A stretch of 64,000 nt of DNA from Castor canadensis (taxonomy: Eukaryota; Chordata; Mammalia; Rodentia; Castoridae), in the NCBI RefSeq assembly GCF_047511655.1, contig NC_133398.1:38631638-38695637 (forward strand), given 5' to 3'. Below the pieces are notes generated by a model. It ran no database searches and was not told the origin of the DNA. It saw only the letters and a program-made list of their open reading frames with translations. The translations under genes and the position numbers were made by a program. Positions 43,601 to 60,745 of this stretch are shown piece after piece. Within the stretch, counting starts at the first letter, position 1. Each line of letters opens with the position of its first letter.

Positions 43601-46600
43601 TGGTGGGGGGCTAGCTAGCTTGGGGTAGAAGCGTCCCAGGACTGGAGGGCTGGAAATGCCTTGGTTGTCTATGGTGGGCTCTTCCTCCAACCTTCTCTCT
43701 CTTCAGTTTCCCCTTGCTTTAGGCCAGGGGGCTCCCATGCACCCTGTAGCAGGAAGGATTGGGATTAGATTGAAGGAAGGACTTCACAAGGGATGGGCTG
43801 GGGGCCATGTGAGTGGGGCAATGGAGAAGGAATTCCTTTCCAGGAATCTCAGTGCTGGAAGAATGCAAGTAGGGTCCAGGAGGGGATCAGGGTGGGCTGC
43901 AGTCCATCACTTCTGCCTCTCCCCAGATTCATGGGACTGAATACTGACTCATTATCTCTCTCTACAAAGCTAATTAACTCACTCAGAGCGCAGCCTGATA
44001 AGCTGCTAATTAACTGGCTGCACTGCCTGCCCCCCCACCTCCCCGCCTTAGTGCAGCTTCTGGCCCAAGTCCTGGGCCCCAACCCAGGCCCAGCATCCCT
44101 TTCTGGTCTCTTCCTTCCCAGAGACCCTTGGTGGGATCCCAGGTTCTCTTGCTCCCCAGGGAGCCCTGGTCATTCTGGTCCCAGTGTCCCCTCTCTGTCC
44201 CTTCCTCAGGGAATGGAAGGCATTCTAAGAGGATCCCAGCACTGCCCACATCCCCATCTCAACCTTCCTTCAGTCCCTGCCTCCCTCTGCTGTGCTGAGG
44301 GGGAGGGGGGTCCCATAGGGCCGATAATTTCCCCCCATTAATCAGGCCACAGCTAATTGTTCGGGTCCAAAGGCGGCGGTGGAAGGGGACGGGATCGGTA
44401 AGGAATTAACTGGGGCCCATCGCTCAGTGCAGACAGGCCCCTTTGTCAGGACTGGCTGGCGGGGTGGCGCAGGCTGTGCAGTTGGCTAGGCCCAGGCTGG
44501 AGCTGATTCTTCTCTGCCGACATCCCCTGGCCTCAGGCAGCCATTGGGGGCTGCTGCTTAGGAGAGTCCAGCTCTTCAGCACTATTTGCAAGTCCTTCCT
44601 AAAGTCTACCCCAGGAGTCAGCAAACTAAAGCTTTCAGGGTAAATCCAGTGACTGCTAGATAAGAATAGTTTTTACATTTTTACACATTTGGAAAAATAG
44701 AATTAAAAGTGGAATAGCATTGCATTTCCAGACTGTGAAACTGGAATTTTAGAGCTTGTAAATAAAGTTTTATTGGAACATAGCCATGTCCATTCCCTCA
44801 AGTATCCTCTAAGGCTTCTTAGGCTGCAATTGCAAACTGGGTAGTCGGGACAGACATCACTTGGCCCACAAAACCTAAATATTTACCATCTGGCCCTTTA
44901 CAGGATAAGTTTGCTGACCTCTGATCTTAGTTTCCTGTCCTTCCTGCTATGATAGAGGCCCTAGGGATTCTGGAGGCTCTTCCTGTAATCCCACCTCCTC
45001 ATCTCCCCTATCTTTCCTTCCCTCCTCAGGGACCCTGCCCTGTACCCAAGCCTTGTGCAAACATCCAACTGTTTCAGTCCCCAGGGATGACAGCAGACAG
45101 GGCCTAGTGTTAGTGTCCTGACTCTCTACCTATTCCACACCAGGGACACCTGTGAACCGCGTGCCCATCATGGCGAAGCAGGTGCTGGACCTGTATGCAT
45201 TGTTTCGCCTGGTGACGGCCAAGGGCGGCCTGGTGGAGGTCATCAACCGAAAAGTGTGGCGAGAGGTCACACGCGGCCTCAGTTTGCCCACCACGATCAC
45301 CTCGGCCGCCTTCACTCTTCGCACCCAGTGAGGCCAGGGGCTCTGGCAGAACCGAAGGGCACGCGGAACAGGGGTTGGGGCACGGGCGAGAAGGGCGGGG
45401 CGGGGGAGGAGTGTGGGACATGATCAGCCAGGCCCAGCCTACCTCGTCTCCCGTCCATCCCTAGGTACATGAAGTACCTGTATCCGTACGAGTGCGAGAC
45501 AAGGGCGCTCAGCTCCCCAGGGGAGCTCCAGGCCGCCATAGACAGCAATCGGCGCGAGGGCCGTCGCCAAGCTTACACCACTGTCCCGCTCTTCGGCGGC
45601 GTAGCGGGCCCAACCCCTCCTCGGGGCGCTCCAGGTCCTGGCCCCATCCCGCCCGCGCCCACACCTGCGCCCGCGCCGGGTCCGGTCCCCGCCTCTGGAT
45701 TGCCGGCTCACGCGTGCGCCCAGCTGAGCCCAAGCCCAATTAAGAAAGGTGCGAGGGAAAACCGGCAGAAGTTTGGCGGGGATGGGGGAAGAGTGTCTCT
45801 GAGATCTATGCACTGAGATACTGGAAACATTAAAATGTAGGGACTCTAAGGTCCAGGAGGCTTTGGGATATAGGAGCAGCAAGATCTGATGGACTCTAAG
45901 GTTTGGGGATCCGTAAGGTATAAAGATCCTGAGGTTTGGGATTAATAAAGCCTTGAGAACTTTGGGGTACCGGTTACTACAGTGTGGGGGTTGAAGTTTA
46001 GAAAAGGTCCTTAATCCATAGCAGTTTAGGCACACCTGTCCTATTCGCATGTGCCTCCTGTGACTTGAATTATTTAACAACCAAAAACAAGAGAACCCTT
46101 CAAATTCTCTTAGACCAATCTAAACGTATGTTTTGGTCCTTTGGGCACTACACTTTCAGAGCCTCCAGGCTGAGGCTCTGAGTAGGTAGAGATGACCTCT
46201 CTTGGTCCCAGGCCTAGGATGAGCTCTCTTGGTCCCAGGCTTAGGGGAGAATCAAATGCAGACAAGTTGGTTGGGCCAGAGATGCTGAATGACCTATTAT
46301 TCTTCCAGAGGAAAGCAGAATTCCAACCCCTCGTCTGGCACTACCTGTGGGCTTGGCCTTGGGGCCTGCACGGGAGAAGTTGGCACCAGAGGAGCCTCCA
46401 GAGAAGAGGGCTGTACTGATGGGCCCCATGGACCCACCTCGAATCAGTGCACCTCCCAGTTTCCTGTCCCGTGGAAAGGTTCCTCTGAGGGGTGAGGAGG
46501 GGCTTAAAGTTAGAGGGCTTTGGGCTTGTGCCTTGAGGGAGGATAGATCTATTAGGTTTTGGAAGTGGGACAGACAAATCTTTCTGTAGACAACTGTGTG

Positions 46601-47347
46601 ATTACAGATACAGGGCTGAAGTGGAATGAGGGCTATCTATAGGAATGGAGATGGGGGGGCTTCTAAATCTGAAGTCTGATTCCACAAATTGTGACTCCTG
46701 TCCTCCCCACCATGGACAGAAGAACGCCTGGATGGGCCTCTCAATCTGGCAGGCAGTGGCATCAGCAGTATCAACATGGCGCTAGAGATCAACGGGGTGG
46801 TCTACACTGGTATGGATACTGTAGGTTGTCTACACTGGCATATGGAGTCAGGATTTAGACTAGCATGGGAACTTTACACTTTCTCTACTAGCATGAGGTT
46901 TAGGAATATCTGAACTTGCATGGATAATTTGGGATTTAGAGGATTGTTGCATTGGCATGGGTTAAAGGGGATATCTACATAGCATGGGATCCGAGGCAAG
47001 GTCTCTGTAGCATGGTTACTATGGGATATCTGCCTTGTCATAGGCCTGTGTATTAGTATCAATATTTCTTGCTTACCTGTTTGAGGGTATCTACATTGGC
47101 ATAGGAATCTCTTACTGACTGGAGGGGCTTATCCTCAATGGTGTGTAGTGCTCTCACAATCAGAACACTTATTTTTATTTCCTTCTGTTTCTGTGTTCCA
47201 ATCCCGCTTGTGATTGCTTTTTACAATCTCCTTGCCCTTTTGCTAGGCGTCCTCTTTGCTCGTCGCCAGCTTGTGCCAGCTTCCCAGGGCCCAACCAACC
47301 CTGCACCCCCACCTTCTGCAGGACCCCCTTCCAGCACCTTGCCTTGA
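40692..47347 (+). CDS. ARID3C: AT-rich interaction domain-containing protein 3C
   Basis: Start codon at 40764 in the exon 40692-41075, then 43270-43342, 45144-45327, 45465-45748, 46309-46491, 46720-46809 and 47247-47347. Phases agree and give 408 aa (human 412). An N-terminal acidic run (EEEEDAEEDEEGEEA, about residues 50-64) precedes the extended ARID DNA-binding domain from about residue 97 to 225 (YEEQFKQLYELDADPKRKEF, VKLDLY-type helix seen as QVLDLYALF, and MKYLYPYE). A Pro/Ala linker follows, then the REKLES region (SGISSINMALEINGVVYTG) used in self-association. It is a nuclear regulator related to Bright/ARID3A. Poly(A) signal at 47722. Introns hold several decayed repeats. Secure. Confidence 0.96.
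41700..42400. repeat. Decayed minisatellite-like repeat in ARID3C, with a SINE inserted
   Basis: Variants of GTTATTCTGGG and GTTACTCTGGA recur at roughly 25-30 base steps on both sides of an antisense B1-ID SINE at about 42070-42297. Confidence 0.45.
42070..42297 (-). repeat. B1-ID SINE, antisense
   Basis: GTACAGTACTGGGGTTTGAA to GTGAGTCACCAGTGCCTGGC. Confidence 0.85.
42880..43090 (+). repeat. B1-ID SINE, sense
   Basis: GCCGGGTGCTGGTAGCTCAT to AAACCCCCATACTACAAAA, with an A-rich tail. Confidence 0.85.
43525..44415. promoter_or_regulatory. Candidate intronic enhancer rich in homeodomain-type TAATTA sites
   Basis: ATTAATTAG (43531), GCTAATTAACT twice (43969-43979 and 44005-44015), TGATAAG between them (near 43997), ATTAATC (near 44336), GCTAATTGTT (44352) and GGAATTAACT (44402) stand out in otherwise GC-rich DNA. 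TAATTA is the core for LIM/paired-type homeodomains. It lies in the third ARID3C intron and is not a repeat that I recognise. Function is inferred only. Confidence 0.4.
44612..44923 (+). mobile_element. MER58-like hAT DNA-transposon relic with both terminal inverted repeats
   Basis: The left end CAGGAGTCAGCAAACT and right end AGTTTGCTGACCTCTG are inverted repeats with two mismatches. The body has AATAAAGTTTTATTGGAACA and TTTACCATCTGGCCCTTTAC, wording shared with a common Charlie-group family. No clear 8-base target duplication survives. The family name is from memory. Confidence 0.75.
45800..45990. repeat. Decayed tandem repeat in ARID3C intron
   Basis: Variants of GGACTCTAAGGTTTGGGGAT occur several times at about 30-50 base spacing. 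Confidence 0.4.
46829..47110. repeat. Decayed minisatellite copying an ARID3C exon end
   Basis: Units resembling TCTACATTGGCATGGGA begin near 46829, 46855, 46881, 46908, 46943, 46972, 47000, 47028 and 47089. The first matches the exon end and donor TCTACACTG/GTATGGA at 46801-46816, so the array seems to have grown from that junction. Confidence 0.6.
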
Positions 47348-47721
47348 GAGTTCCTACTCAGAACTAAGAGTCCCAGACCCACTGCTGAGGAGGAGGAGGC
47401 ACCCTCCCACCTTGATTCTTTCAGGATGCCTATTCTGGGATTCAGCCCTGGGAGATGACAGCACTCCACCTCCATGCCAAAGGGATTTCTTTTGCTGTTC
47501 CATCTACCTCATTGTAAAAGGGGGACACCTCCTTCTGGCAAATTCCAGCAGCATCTACCAAAGAATTTCCCCAGTAACCCCTATCATTTCCTCATGTGCC
47601 TCTGTGTCAACATCATCTTTGGCACCCCACCTATTAGGGTCAACCTGCTTCTCTTCAGGAGCCAGGTGAAGGCTCGGATTGGGGTGTTGTGATGGAATCA
47701 TCCCTCTGGTCGCATCTGGAA

Positions 47722-47727
47722 AATAAA
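47722..47727 (+). terminator. ARID3C: ARID3C poly(A) signal
   Basis: AATAAA 375 bases after the stop codon, followed by a CT-rich stretch. Confidence 0.8.
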
Positions 47728-47884
47728 GCTGTGCTCTCTCCCTCTCTAGTGCCTCCTCTTCTTGTTTGGGTGTGGGAGATGGGAAGGAACGATGTGATAC
47801 TGCCTTAGGCCAGGAGCTCTCCCAGGGGAAGGCAAAATAGAGACGCCTCATGAGAATAGCTCCATGAGAATGGAAGAGCATGGT

Positions 47885-47990
47885 GTCTTGAATCAGATAG
47901 CTTGGGTTCAAATCATGAATCTGTCACAGAAGTGCTGAGTGTCCTTTTACAAATCACTTAAAACCTTAAAAGACTCCTCAGACAGCTTCC
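47885..47990 (+). repeat. MIR SINE fragment
   Basis: AGCTTGGGTTCAAATCATGA then ACAAATCACTTAAAACCT. Confidence 0.65.
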
Positions 47991-48189
47991 TACTGATTTC
48001 TGTGTCTGGGAATAGTGGGCGTATTTATAAGTGCACCCTCGGGGAATAGGTGAGAAAAACTCTTTGGTACCGAGGAATTAGAAGAAGAAAGGCATAAGTC
48101 TTGACAAACAGGAGCTGGAAGCCAGGGTACGATCCCAACGCAGTGCGTTGCCTAGGAACCAGACCGCTTTTGACACCTTTTACTCTTCC

Positions 48190-48340
48190 GAACGAATCAC
48201 TTCCGGCCTTGAAGGGCTAGATCACACGTCATTTCCGGCGCGGAAAAGGCCGGCGAAGCACTTGGATTGGTCGGCCTTCCTATTTAGGCGGACATCCCAG
48301 CTTCTGGCTGTTCCGCATCTGAGTCCTGGCAGCAGTAGCG
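48190..48340 (+). promoter_or_regulatory. DCTN3: DCTN3 promoter with ETS and CCAAT motifs
   Basis: Two ETS-type motifs (CACTTCCGGCC near 48198 and CATTTCCGGCGC near 48230) and an inverted CCAAT box (GATTGGTCGG near 48264-48273) precede the start codon; no TATA box. This is a housekeeping pattern. Confidence 0.65.
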
Positions 48341-55100
<6,760 letters not shown>

Positions 55101-55287
55101 CAGCTGCTCTCCATCCCAGGGCAGCCAGGTTCCAGGGCCATGTGCCAACCTGCCTTTATAACAAGGCAGAGGCAATTTTGTATTTATTGGATTCAGGGAC
55201 CACCTGTCTGCACTCAGATGAGGCTCTGAAGTCGAGTTATCTGAGCATTGTCATTTGCACCCCCATCAGTGTATTTATTCCATGGAC

Positions 55288-55293
55288 AATAAA
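55288..55293 (+). terminator. DCTN3: DCTN3 poly(A) signal
   Basis: AATAAA 188 bases after the stop codon. Confidence 0.85.
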
Positions 55294-55459
55294 CTGTAGA
55301 GATTACTGGAGGAATGTGTCAGTTTTCTAGTCAAGGATGGGCTTGGTGATGAGAAGGGAGGTGATGGAAAGCAGAGTAGTGAATCTACTTAGCAGTGGGA
55401 CCAGGAACACACTCATCCTGGTCTAGCTTTCCGAGAGATGTAGAGCTCTCAAATCATTT

Positions 55460-55600
55460 GATTGATGTGAGTGGGATGTTTATGTATCCAGTTATTCCAC
55501 ACTTACCAAGTACCATGTAAATGTTAGGTGCCATGCCAAGTAAAGGAGGACACCTAATCCTTGTCCTGCACAGGCTAGCTAGGGAGACAATCAAGGAAAT
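55460..55600 (-). mobile_element. LINE-2 3' end fragment, antisense
   Basis: ACTTACCAAGTACCATGTAA, GGTGCCATGCC and GTCCTGCACAGGCTAGC resemble the reversed L2 terminus. Confidence 0.5.
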
Positions 55601-55979
55601 GGGTTGTCCCATCAGGTGGATTCAGAGTCCTTTCAGGCACAGAAGACAAGGGATTTGAGAGGGAATAGCCGTGCTGGACGTGAGATGTGGGGATATTCAG
55701 AACGAAGGCAGAGAGCAGCGTGTGGGAAGGCAGAGAGGTGCCTTGAGATGTCTCTTTTGGGGGAGACATTGGCACCTACCTGGTGCCATTAGCCAAGGAG
55801 CCCAAAAGGTTTGGATGTGGGAAGTTGAGAGGGAGGGGCAGGAGAGCCTGATGAGAAAGGGCCCAGAGAAACGGAGATTGGACTGCACACCACCAAGTGT
55901 TTGCTGCCCCCTTGTGGCCTCAGGGAGTGCTTTGGCTCCCAATTACCAGCTGACCACCCGACCTGTGGGGTCTCACTGG

Positions 55980-56165
55980 CACCTCAAATTCAACATGTCC
56001 AAACTGGTCTGAAATCTGGACGCCATCCTAGACTACTTCTCCATCCAAACAGTTTCTAACTCTTCACTACTAGTAGCTCCCAATTTAATCTCCTTTTCTC
56101 CATTTCCACTGCCAGATCATTCAACAAATCATTTGACAAATATTTGAGCGCCTGTTAGGCCAGGC
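55980..56165 (+). mobile_element. LINE-2 fragment (mixed pieces)
   Basis: CTCAAATTCAACATGTCCAA is sense L2, followed by TTTGACAAATATTTGAGCGC, which reads as a reversed L2 terminus. Confidence 0.55.
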
Positions 56166-56599
56166 GCTGTGCTAGGTTCTGTGGACACGCCCCTGTGTTT
56201 AGGAGCGCTGTGAGGATTGCATGGGGTACAGCCTCTTCCCAGGGTCACCAGCATCTGCGCCCCATCACTTCCTTCCTCCCCCCTACACACCATTCTCCGC
56301 TGCAGCCAGAATGAGCTGTGTACGAGATGTGGTTTGGCAATGCCCACAGGATGAGGTCGAAGCCCTGAACTCGGTAACTAAAAATCTTGCCCGCGCAGTA
56401 GCAGCAGCCGCCGCCACTCCTAACGACCTTTTGCTGTCATTCACGGTGAACCCCGCAGTTTCACCCGTGCTTCTGGGCGTGTCTACAGGTAACTCCCGCC
56501 CTCCCATCTCCTGAGGGCCAAATCCACATCCTTGAAACGCGGGACTCCTGGGCTGGCCGTCCCACCTGCGTGCTGCTGGTCCAGGCTGGGCTCGCAGGC

Positions 56600-56730
56600 A
56601 CAACCTGACTAGTCCTGGGTTTCCCTCAGGCCCCGCCCCTCCGGCGTGCGCGCCCCCGCGGCCTCGGCGCGTTCGCGGCACGCGCGCCATCTTGGCCATT
56701 TTGAAGGTCCAGCGAGAGCTCACTGTGGCG
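56600..56730 (+). promoter_or_regulatory. RPP25L: RPP25L promoter and noncoding first exon
   Basis: A CpG-rich block with GGCCCCGCCCC and a doubled YY1-like motif (CGCCATCTTGGCCATTTTG, about 56686-56704) leads to a donor, GTGGCG/GTAAGAG. The exon ends near 56730 and joins 57396. Confidence 0.6.
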
Positions 56731-56989
56731 GTAAGAGTCAGGTCCGCCCGAGTGAGGGCACCTAGAGCTGTGGAGCGGGACGCCTGCCTCTTGAGTGCAG
56801 CGACCCGCAGGGCCCTAGAAGCGGCCGGTGGCGATGGACACAGCTGGGGTTGGCCAGGAGCTCAAGCAGCCCTCTGTGCGACTCTCGGCTCCCGAGCTTC
56901 TGAGTGGCCTAGCTTAATGCAGATCGACCAGGTCGCCTCGGGGGGAGGGCTGCGTGGCCCTTTGCTGGGCCTTGCAAGGGCTTTGGTTT

Positions 56990-57360
56990 TGTCTTTGGGG
57001 AACCCGGGAGCCTGGGGCAAAGAGGCTCGGCCCTATCCTCTGGGAGCACAGAGTGGGGCCCGTCCCTGAACTTAGGAGTCTGGCCCTGTCTCAAGGAGCC
57101 CCAGATTGGGGGGGGGGGAAGCTTGAGGCGATAGGGGCTAGCCCTATCCCAAAGAGCCGGGTGTGGGGGGAGTTTGGTCCTGTTTTCGGGAGGTGGGGGT
57201 GGATCTTATGGCCCAGTCTAGAAGAATGGCGTTGCGAGGGGTTAGCAAGCCTTGGCCCCTGTCGTGAGAACCTGGGGTGAGGGGATGAGATCCTCTTCCT
57301 GGGAAGTCTGGGGTCGGGTACGGGGCAATATCTTGAACGGAGGTGGAGGATAGCCCCGGG
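56990..57360. repeat. Decayed GC-rich minisatellite in RPP25L intron 1
   Basis: Variants of GGCTCGGCCCTATCCTCTGG followed by GAGC and a G-run recur about every 45-60 bases. Confidence 0.45.
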
Positions 57361-57434
57361 CATGTTCCTAGCACTCACCTGACACTTTCCTGCAGTGGGC
57401 ACCAGAGAGATTCACGGAGGCCACAGCAAGCAGG

Positions 57435-57926
57435 ATGGAGCACTACCGGAAAGCTGGCTCAGTAGAGCTCCCAGCACCTTCCCCAATGCCCCAGCTACCT
57501 CCGGACACCCTGGAGATGCGAGTCCGAGATGGCAGCAAAATTCGAAACCTTCTGGGGCTGGCACTGGGTCGGTTGGAGGGCGGCAGCGCAAGGCATGTGG
57601 TGTTCTCAGGTTCTGGCCGGGCTGCAGGGAAGGCTGTCAGCTGCGCTGAGATTGTCAAACGGCGAGTCCCAGGCCTGCATCAGCTCACCAAACTGCGTTT
57701 CCTGCAGACAGAGGACAGCTGGGTCCCAACCTCACCTGATACAGGTCTAGACCCCCTCACAGTGCGCCGCCATGTGCCTGCAGTGTGGGTATTGCTCAGT
57801 CGAGACCCCCTGGACCCCAGTGAGTGTGGCTACCAGCCCCCAGGAGCACCCCCTGGTCTGGGCTCCATGCCTAGCTCCAGCTATGGCCCCCGGCCCCGGA
57901 GAAGAGCCCGAGAGACACGATCCTGA
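57435..57926 (+). CDS. RPP25L: Ribonuclease P/MRP subunit p25-like protein
   Basis: A single coding exon encodes 163 aa starting MEHYRKAGSVELPAPSPMPQ, the human length and nearly its sequence. The Alba-like nucleic-acid-binding fold covers about residues 27-130 (MRVRDGSKIRNLLGLAL, HVVFSGSGRAAGKAVSCAEI, RRVPGLHQLTKLRF). The C terminus is basic and ends RRRARETRS. By relation to RPP25 it may bind RNase P/MRP RNA; its own role is less defined. The exon starts at 57396 after a noncoding first exon, and AATAAA is at 58199. An intronless coding region is normal for this gene. Secure. Confidence 0.97.
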   Translation: MEHYRKAGSVELPAPSPMPQLPPDTLEMRVRDGSKIRNLLGLALGRLEGGSARHVVFSGSGRAAGKAVSCAEIVKRRVPGLHQLTKLRFLQTEDSWVPTSPDTGLDPLTVRRHVPAVWVLLSRDPLDPSECGYQPPGAPPGLGSMPSSSYGPRPRRRARETRS

Positions 57927-58198
57927 AGATCTGCTGGGCCTGATTGTTCTCTAGACCTGACTATCTGGGATGGCTGTGCCTTCTCTGAAGAGCACTTGTG
58001 ACTGCTCAACATCCTCAACAAGGCTTGGATCCACAGAATTCCTGCCTCCCCTTTCTCTGGAATGTGGGGAGGGTCTGCTATGAAGAATGACAGGTGTGGG
58101 GTTTCTGCTGAGTTCTGGATTGCTTGAGAAGGGTCTACTCTGCTTCTACCTACAGTACATGTGATCTGCCTTCTGACAGGTCCAGAAAGGGAGTTAGA

Positions 58199-58204
58199 AA
58201 TAAA
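58199..58204 (+). terminator. RPP25L: RPP25L poly(A) signal
   Basis: AATAAA 272 bases after the stop codon. Confidence 0.8.
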
Positions 58205-58359
58205 GATTCAGTTTGACTGATGAGCCTTTGCTTGGCCTGCTATGTGCACGTGGGATTAAAGGAATGGGAGTCTCTGTCTCCCCGTCTGGGAGCTAGGGGA
58301 ATGGAGTCAGAGGAAGAATAAGTTTGACTGATGCTGGGAGGATCTAGTAGCAATAAGAA

Positions 58360-58555
58360 ACCTCAGCCAGGCACCGGTAGCTCACGGCTGTAATCCTAGC
58401 TACTCAGAAGGATAGAGGTTTGAAGCCAGCCAGGGCAAATAGTCCATGAGACCCTGTCTCGGAAAAACCCATCAGAAAAAAGAGCTGGTGGAGGGACTCA
58501 AGTTGTAGGCCCTGAGTTCAAACCCCAGTACCAGGAAAAAAAAAAAAAAGAAAAA
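58360..58555 (+). repeat. B1-ID SINE, sense
   Basis: GCCAGGCACCGGTAGCTCAC to CAAACCCCAGTACCAGGAAA. Confidence 0.85.
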
Positions 58556-58654
58556 CCCTCAAAAGTAGTGACCTAAATCTCTCTGGGCCCCTGGCTGGTT
58601 TAGGGACTATGCCAGGTCAACATTTTTCCCTATCTGTGCCATATGTTATGGTAT

Positions 58655-58865
58655 AATGGGATCATAGAACTTGCCTGGGTTCTGCCTCCTGCAAGTTACT
58701 GCCTTGTGATCTTAGTCTAGTTCCTGCTCTGGTCTTTAATGCTTTCATCCTTAAAATTGGGATATGAATGTTTATCTCATGGGGTTGTTAATGAGGATTA
58801 AGGAAATGTACATATTTGACACTTAGATGCCAACTGGGCTATATAAGTGTTAGTTGCCATTATAA
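58655..58865 (+). repeat. MIR SINE
   Basis: TTCATCCTTAAAATTGGGAT, CATGGGGTTGTTAATGAGGA and TTAGTTGCCATTAT follow the MIR order. Confidence 0.7.
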
Positions 58866-58889
58866 ATGGCTCAGATTATAAACATTTTT

Positions 58890-59180
58890 TTTTTAATGCC
58901 TTGCTGGGCAAGTACTATACTACTTGAACCCTTGCCCCCAACCCTTTTTGCTTTAGTTATTTTTCAGATACTTTTTGTCCAGGGTGGGCTTCAGACCAAC
59001 CAAGACCCTCCTATCTATGCCTCCTGTGTATCTGGGATTATAGGCGTGCTCCACCACACCTGGTTTATTTGTTTAGGTGGAGTCTTGCTAACTTTTTGCC
59101 AGAGCTGGCTCTGAACTTTGATCCTGTCTCTGCCTCCTGAGTAGCTGGGATTACAAGCATGCACCACCATGCCAGCTTCA
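58890..59180 (-). repeat. Antisense SINE, older copy
   Basis: GGGCAAGTACTATACTACTT, then two reversed B1-like units ending CACCACCATGCCAGC. Confidence 0.65.
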
Positions 59181-59444
59181 AACATGCTTTTTCCTATATT
59201 AAAAGCATAACCTCATAATATTTTTCTCTAGGTCTCATTGCCTTTTAACTCCTTGTTGCTCTCTTTTTGACCTCACTTTGGCTCTAGACTCATAGATTGA
59301 CCATGGTAAGGTTGAGTGTGAGGAACAAGGTAAATGGTTGCATCAGTAGCCAGGGAGCTATAGGCACTAGAGCAGGACTAGGCAGCAGTGGTCTCTGAAG
59401 AGTTGAATCAGTTGGGTCTCCAACGGGTTTCAAGATTTTCTCCT

Positions 59445-59645
59445 GCCTGGCGCCGGTAGCTCATGCCTGTAATCCTAGCCATTCAGGAGGTAGAGATCAG
59501 TAGGATCATGGTTTGAAGCCAGCCCTGGGCAAATAGTTCACCAGATCCTATCTCGAAAAAAACCATCACAATAGAAGGGCTGGTGGAGTGGCTCAAGCAG
59601 TAAGCGCCTGCCTAATAAGCATGAGGCCCTGAGTTTAAGCCTCAT
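59445..59645 (+). repeat. B1-ID SINE, sense
   Basis: GCCTGGCGCCGGTAGCTCAT to GAGGCCCTGAGTTTAAGCC. The copy lacks a poly(A) tail. Confidence 0.85.
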
Positions 59646-60095
59646 GCAAATTTCTCCAATGTGTTCAGCATCCTGTATGTCCAGTTAGGAGGAAAGGAGA
59701 AAGGTGGGGCCCTTCTGGGCTCACATTGTAGCAAGATGGGCCCAGCAATTTGGAGTGATGTTTCCCTCAGAACAGACAGAGGGCTTGGGATTAGTTAGGA
59801 AAGAGAACTTGGGGCTGAAAATCTTGAAATAGGCTTCAAGGAGGGATGAGGTGACCACAGTAGGCTGTGGTCAGAACTTTTTTTAATATTGTGTCCTTTG
59901 TTTTCAAGATAAGTCAGCCTGGAGTGGTGTGGAGGACCCTGAGGCAGGGACAGGTGATAAGGATTCAGGATATTAGGAGAGATAAAACCTGCTCTATGAG
60001 GATCTCCAGCCTTCAAACAGAGGGCCATGAAGCATCTAACACACCCCATTGTACATCTAACACCATATGCCATTGAGACTGCTGTGGTGACTCAG
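59646..60095. other. Unassigned intergenic sequence
   Basis: No gene or repeat recognised. Confidence 0.5.
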
Positions 60096-60099
60096 CTGT

Positions 60100-60195
60100 C
60101 TTTTTTTTTTTTTTAATTTGCAGCACTGGGGTTTGAACTCAGGGCCTCATACATGCTAGGCAGGCGCTCTTACTGCTTGAGCCATTCCACCAGCA
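60100..60195 (-). repeat. ID-like SINE, antisense
   Basis: A T-run, then GCACTGGGGTTTGAACTCAG and GCCATTCCACCAGC. Confidence 0.8.
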
Positions 60196-60283
60196 ACTCA
60201 GGTGTCTTATTGCTAGCAACTGCCTGAGTCCCATTCTCCTTTTAGCTAATTCAGGGCTTTGACTCCCTCTCAACTTCTAAACA

Positions 60284-60288
<5 letters not shown>

Positions 60289-60352
<64 letters not shown>

Positions 60353-60400
60353 CCTCTCCTCTCCTCTCCCTCTCTCTCTCTTTTTCTCTCTGTCTCTCTT
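60289..60400. repeat. (CT)n microsatellite with CTCTC variants
   Basis: More than 28 CT units followed by CTCTC pentamers and further CT-rich sequence. Confidence 0.95.
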
Positions 60401-60414
60401 TTCTTTTTTTTTAA

Positions 60415-60745
60415 GACACTATGTAGTCCACACTGGCCATAAACTTGGGATCCTCCTGTCTCAGCCTCCCAAGTGCTGAGATTACAAGCATGGTGGGCAC
60501 AACTGACTCATACTGCTTTTCCTCTGAACTTCTCTTTTGTGTCTTCTGCCATCAGCAGTTTTTTGTTTTTGTTTTTTGGGGACTGGGGCTGGGGTTTAAA
60601 CTCAGGGCCCACACCTTGAGCCATTCCACCAGCCCTTTTTTGAGATAGGGTCTCTCGGAACTGGCTTCCAACCTTGATCCTCTTGATCTCTGCCTCCTGA
60701 GTAGCTAGGATTACAGGCCTGAGCCACTGGCACTTGGGTTGCCAG
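60415..60745 (-). repeat. Antisense B1 fragment and antisense B1-ID SINE
   Basis: B1 piece at 60415-60495 (TCAGCCTCCCAAGTGCTGAG) and a dimer at about 60560-60742. Confidence 0.8.

Noticed and set aside
45439-46080. A 213-codon - strand frame
   Set aside because: It lies opposite an ARID3C coding exon and its proline-rich linker. The composition mirrors that exon.
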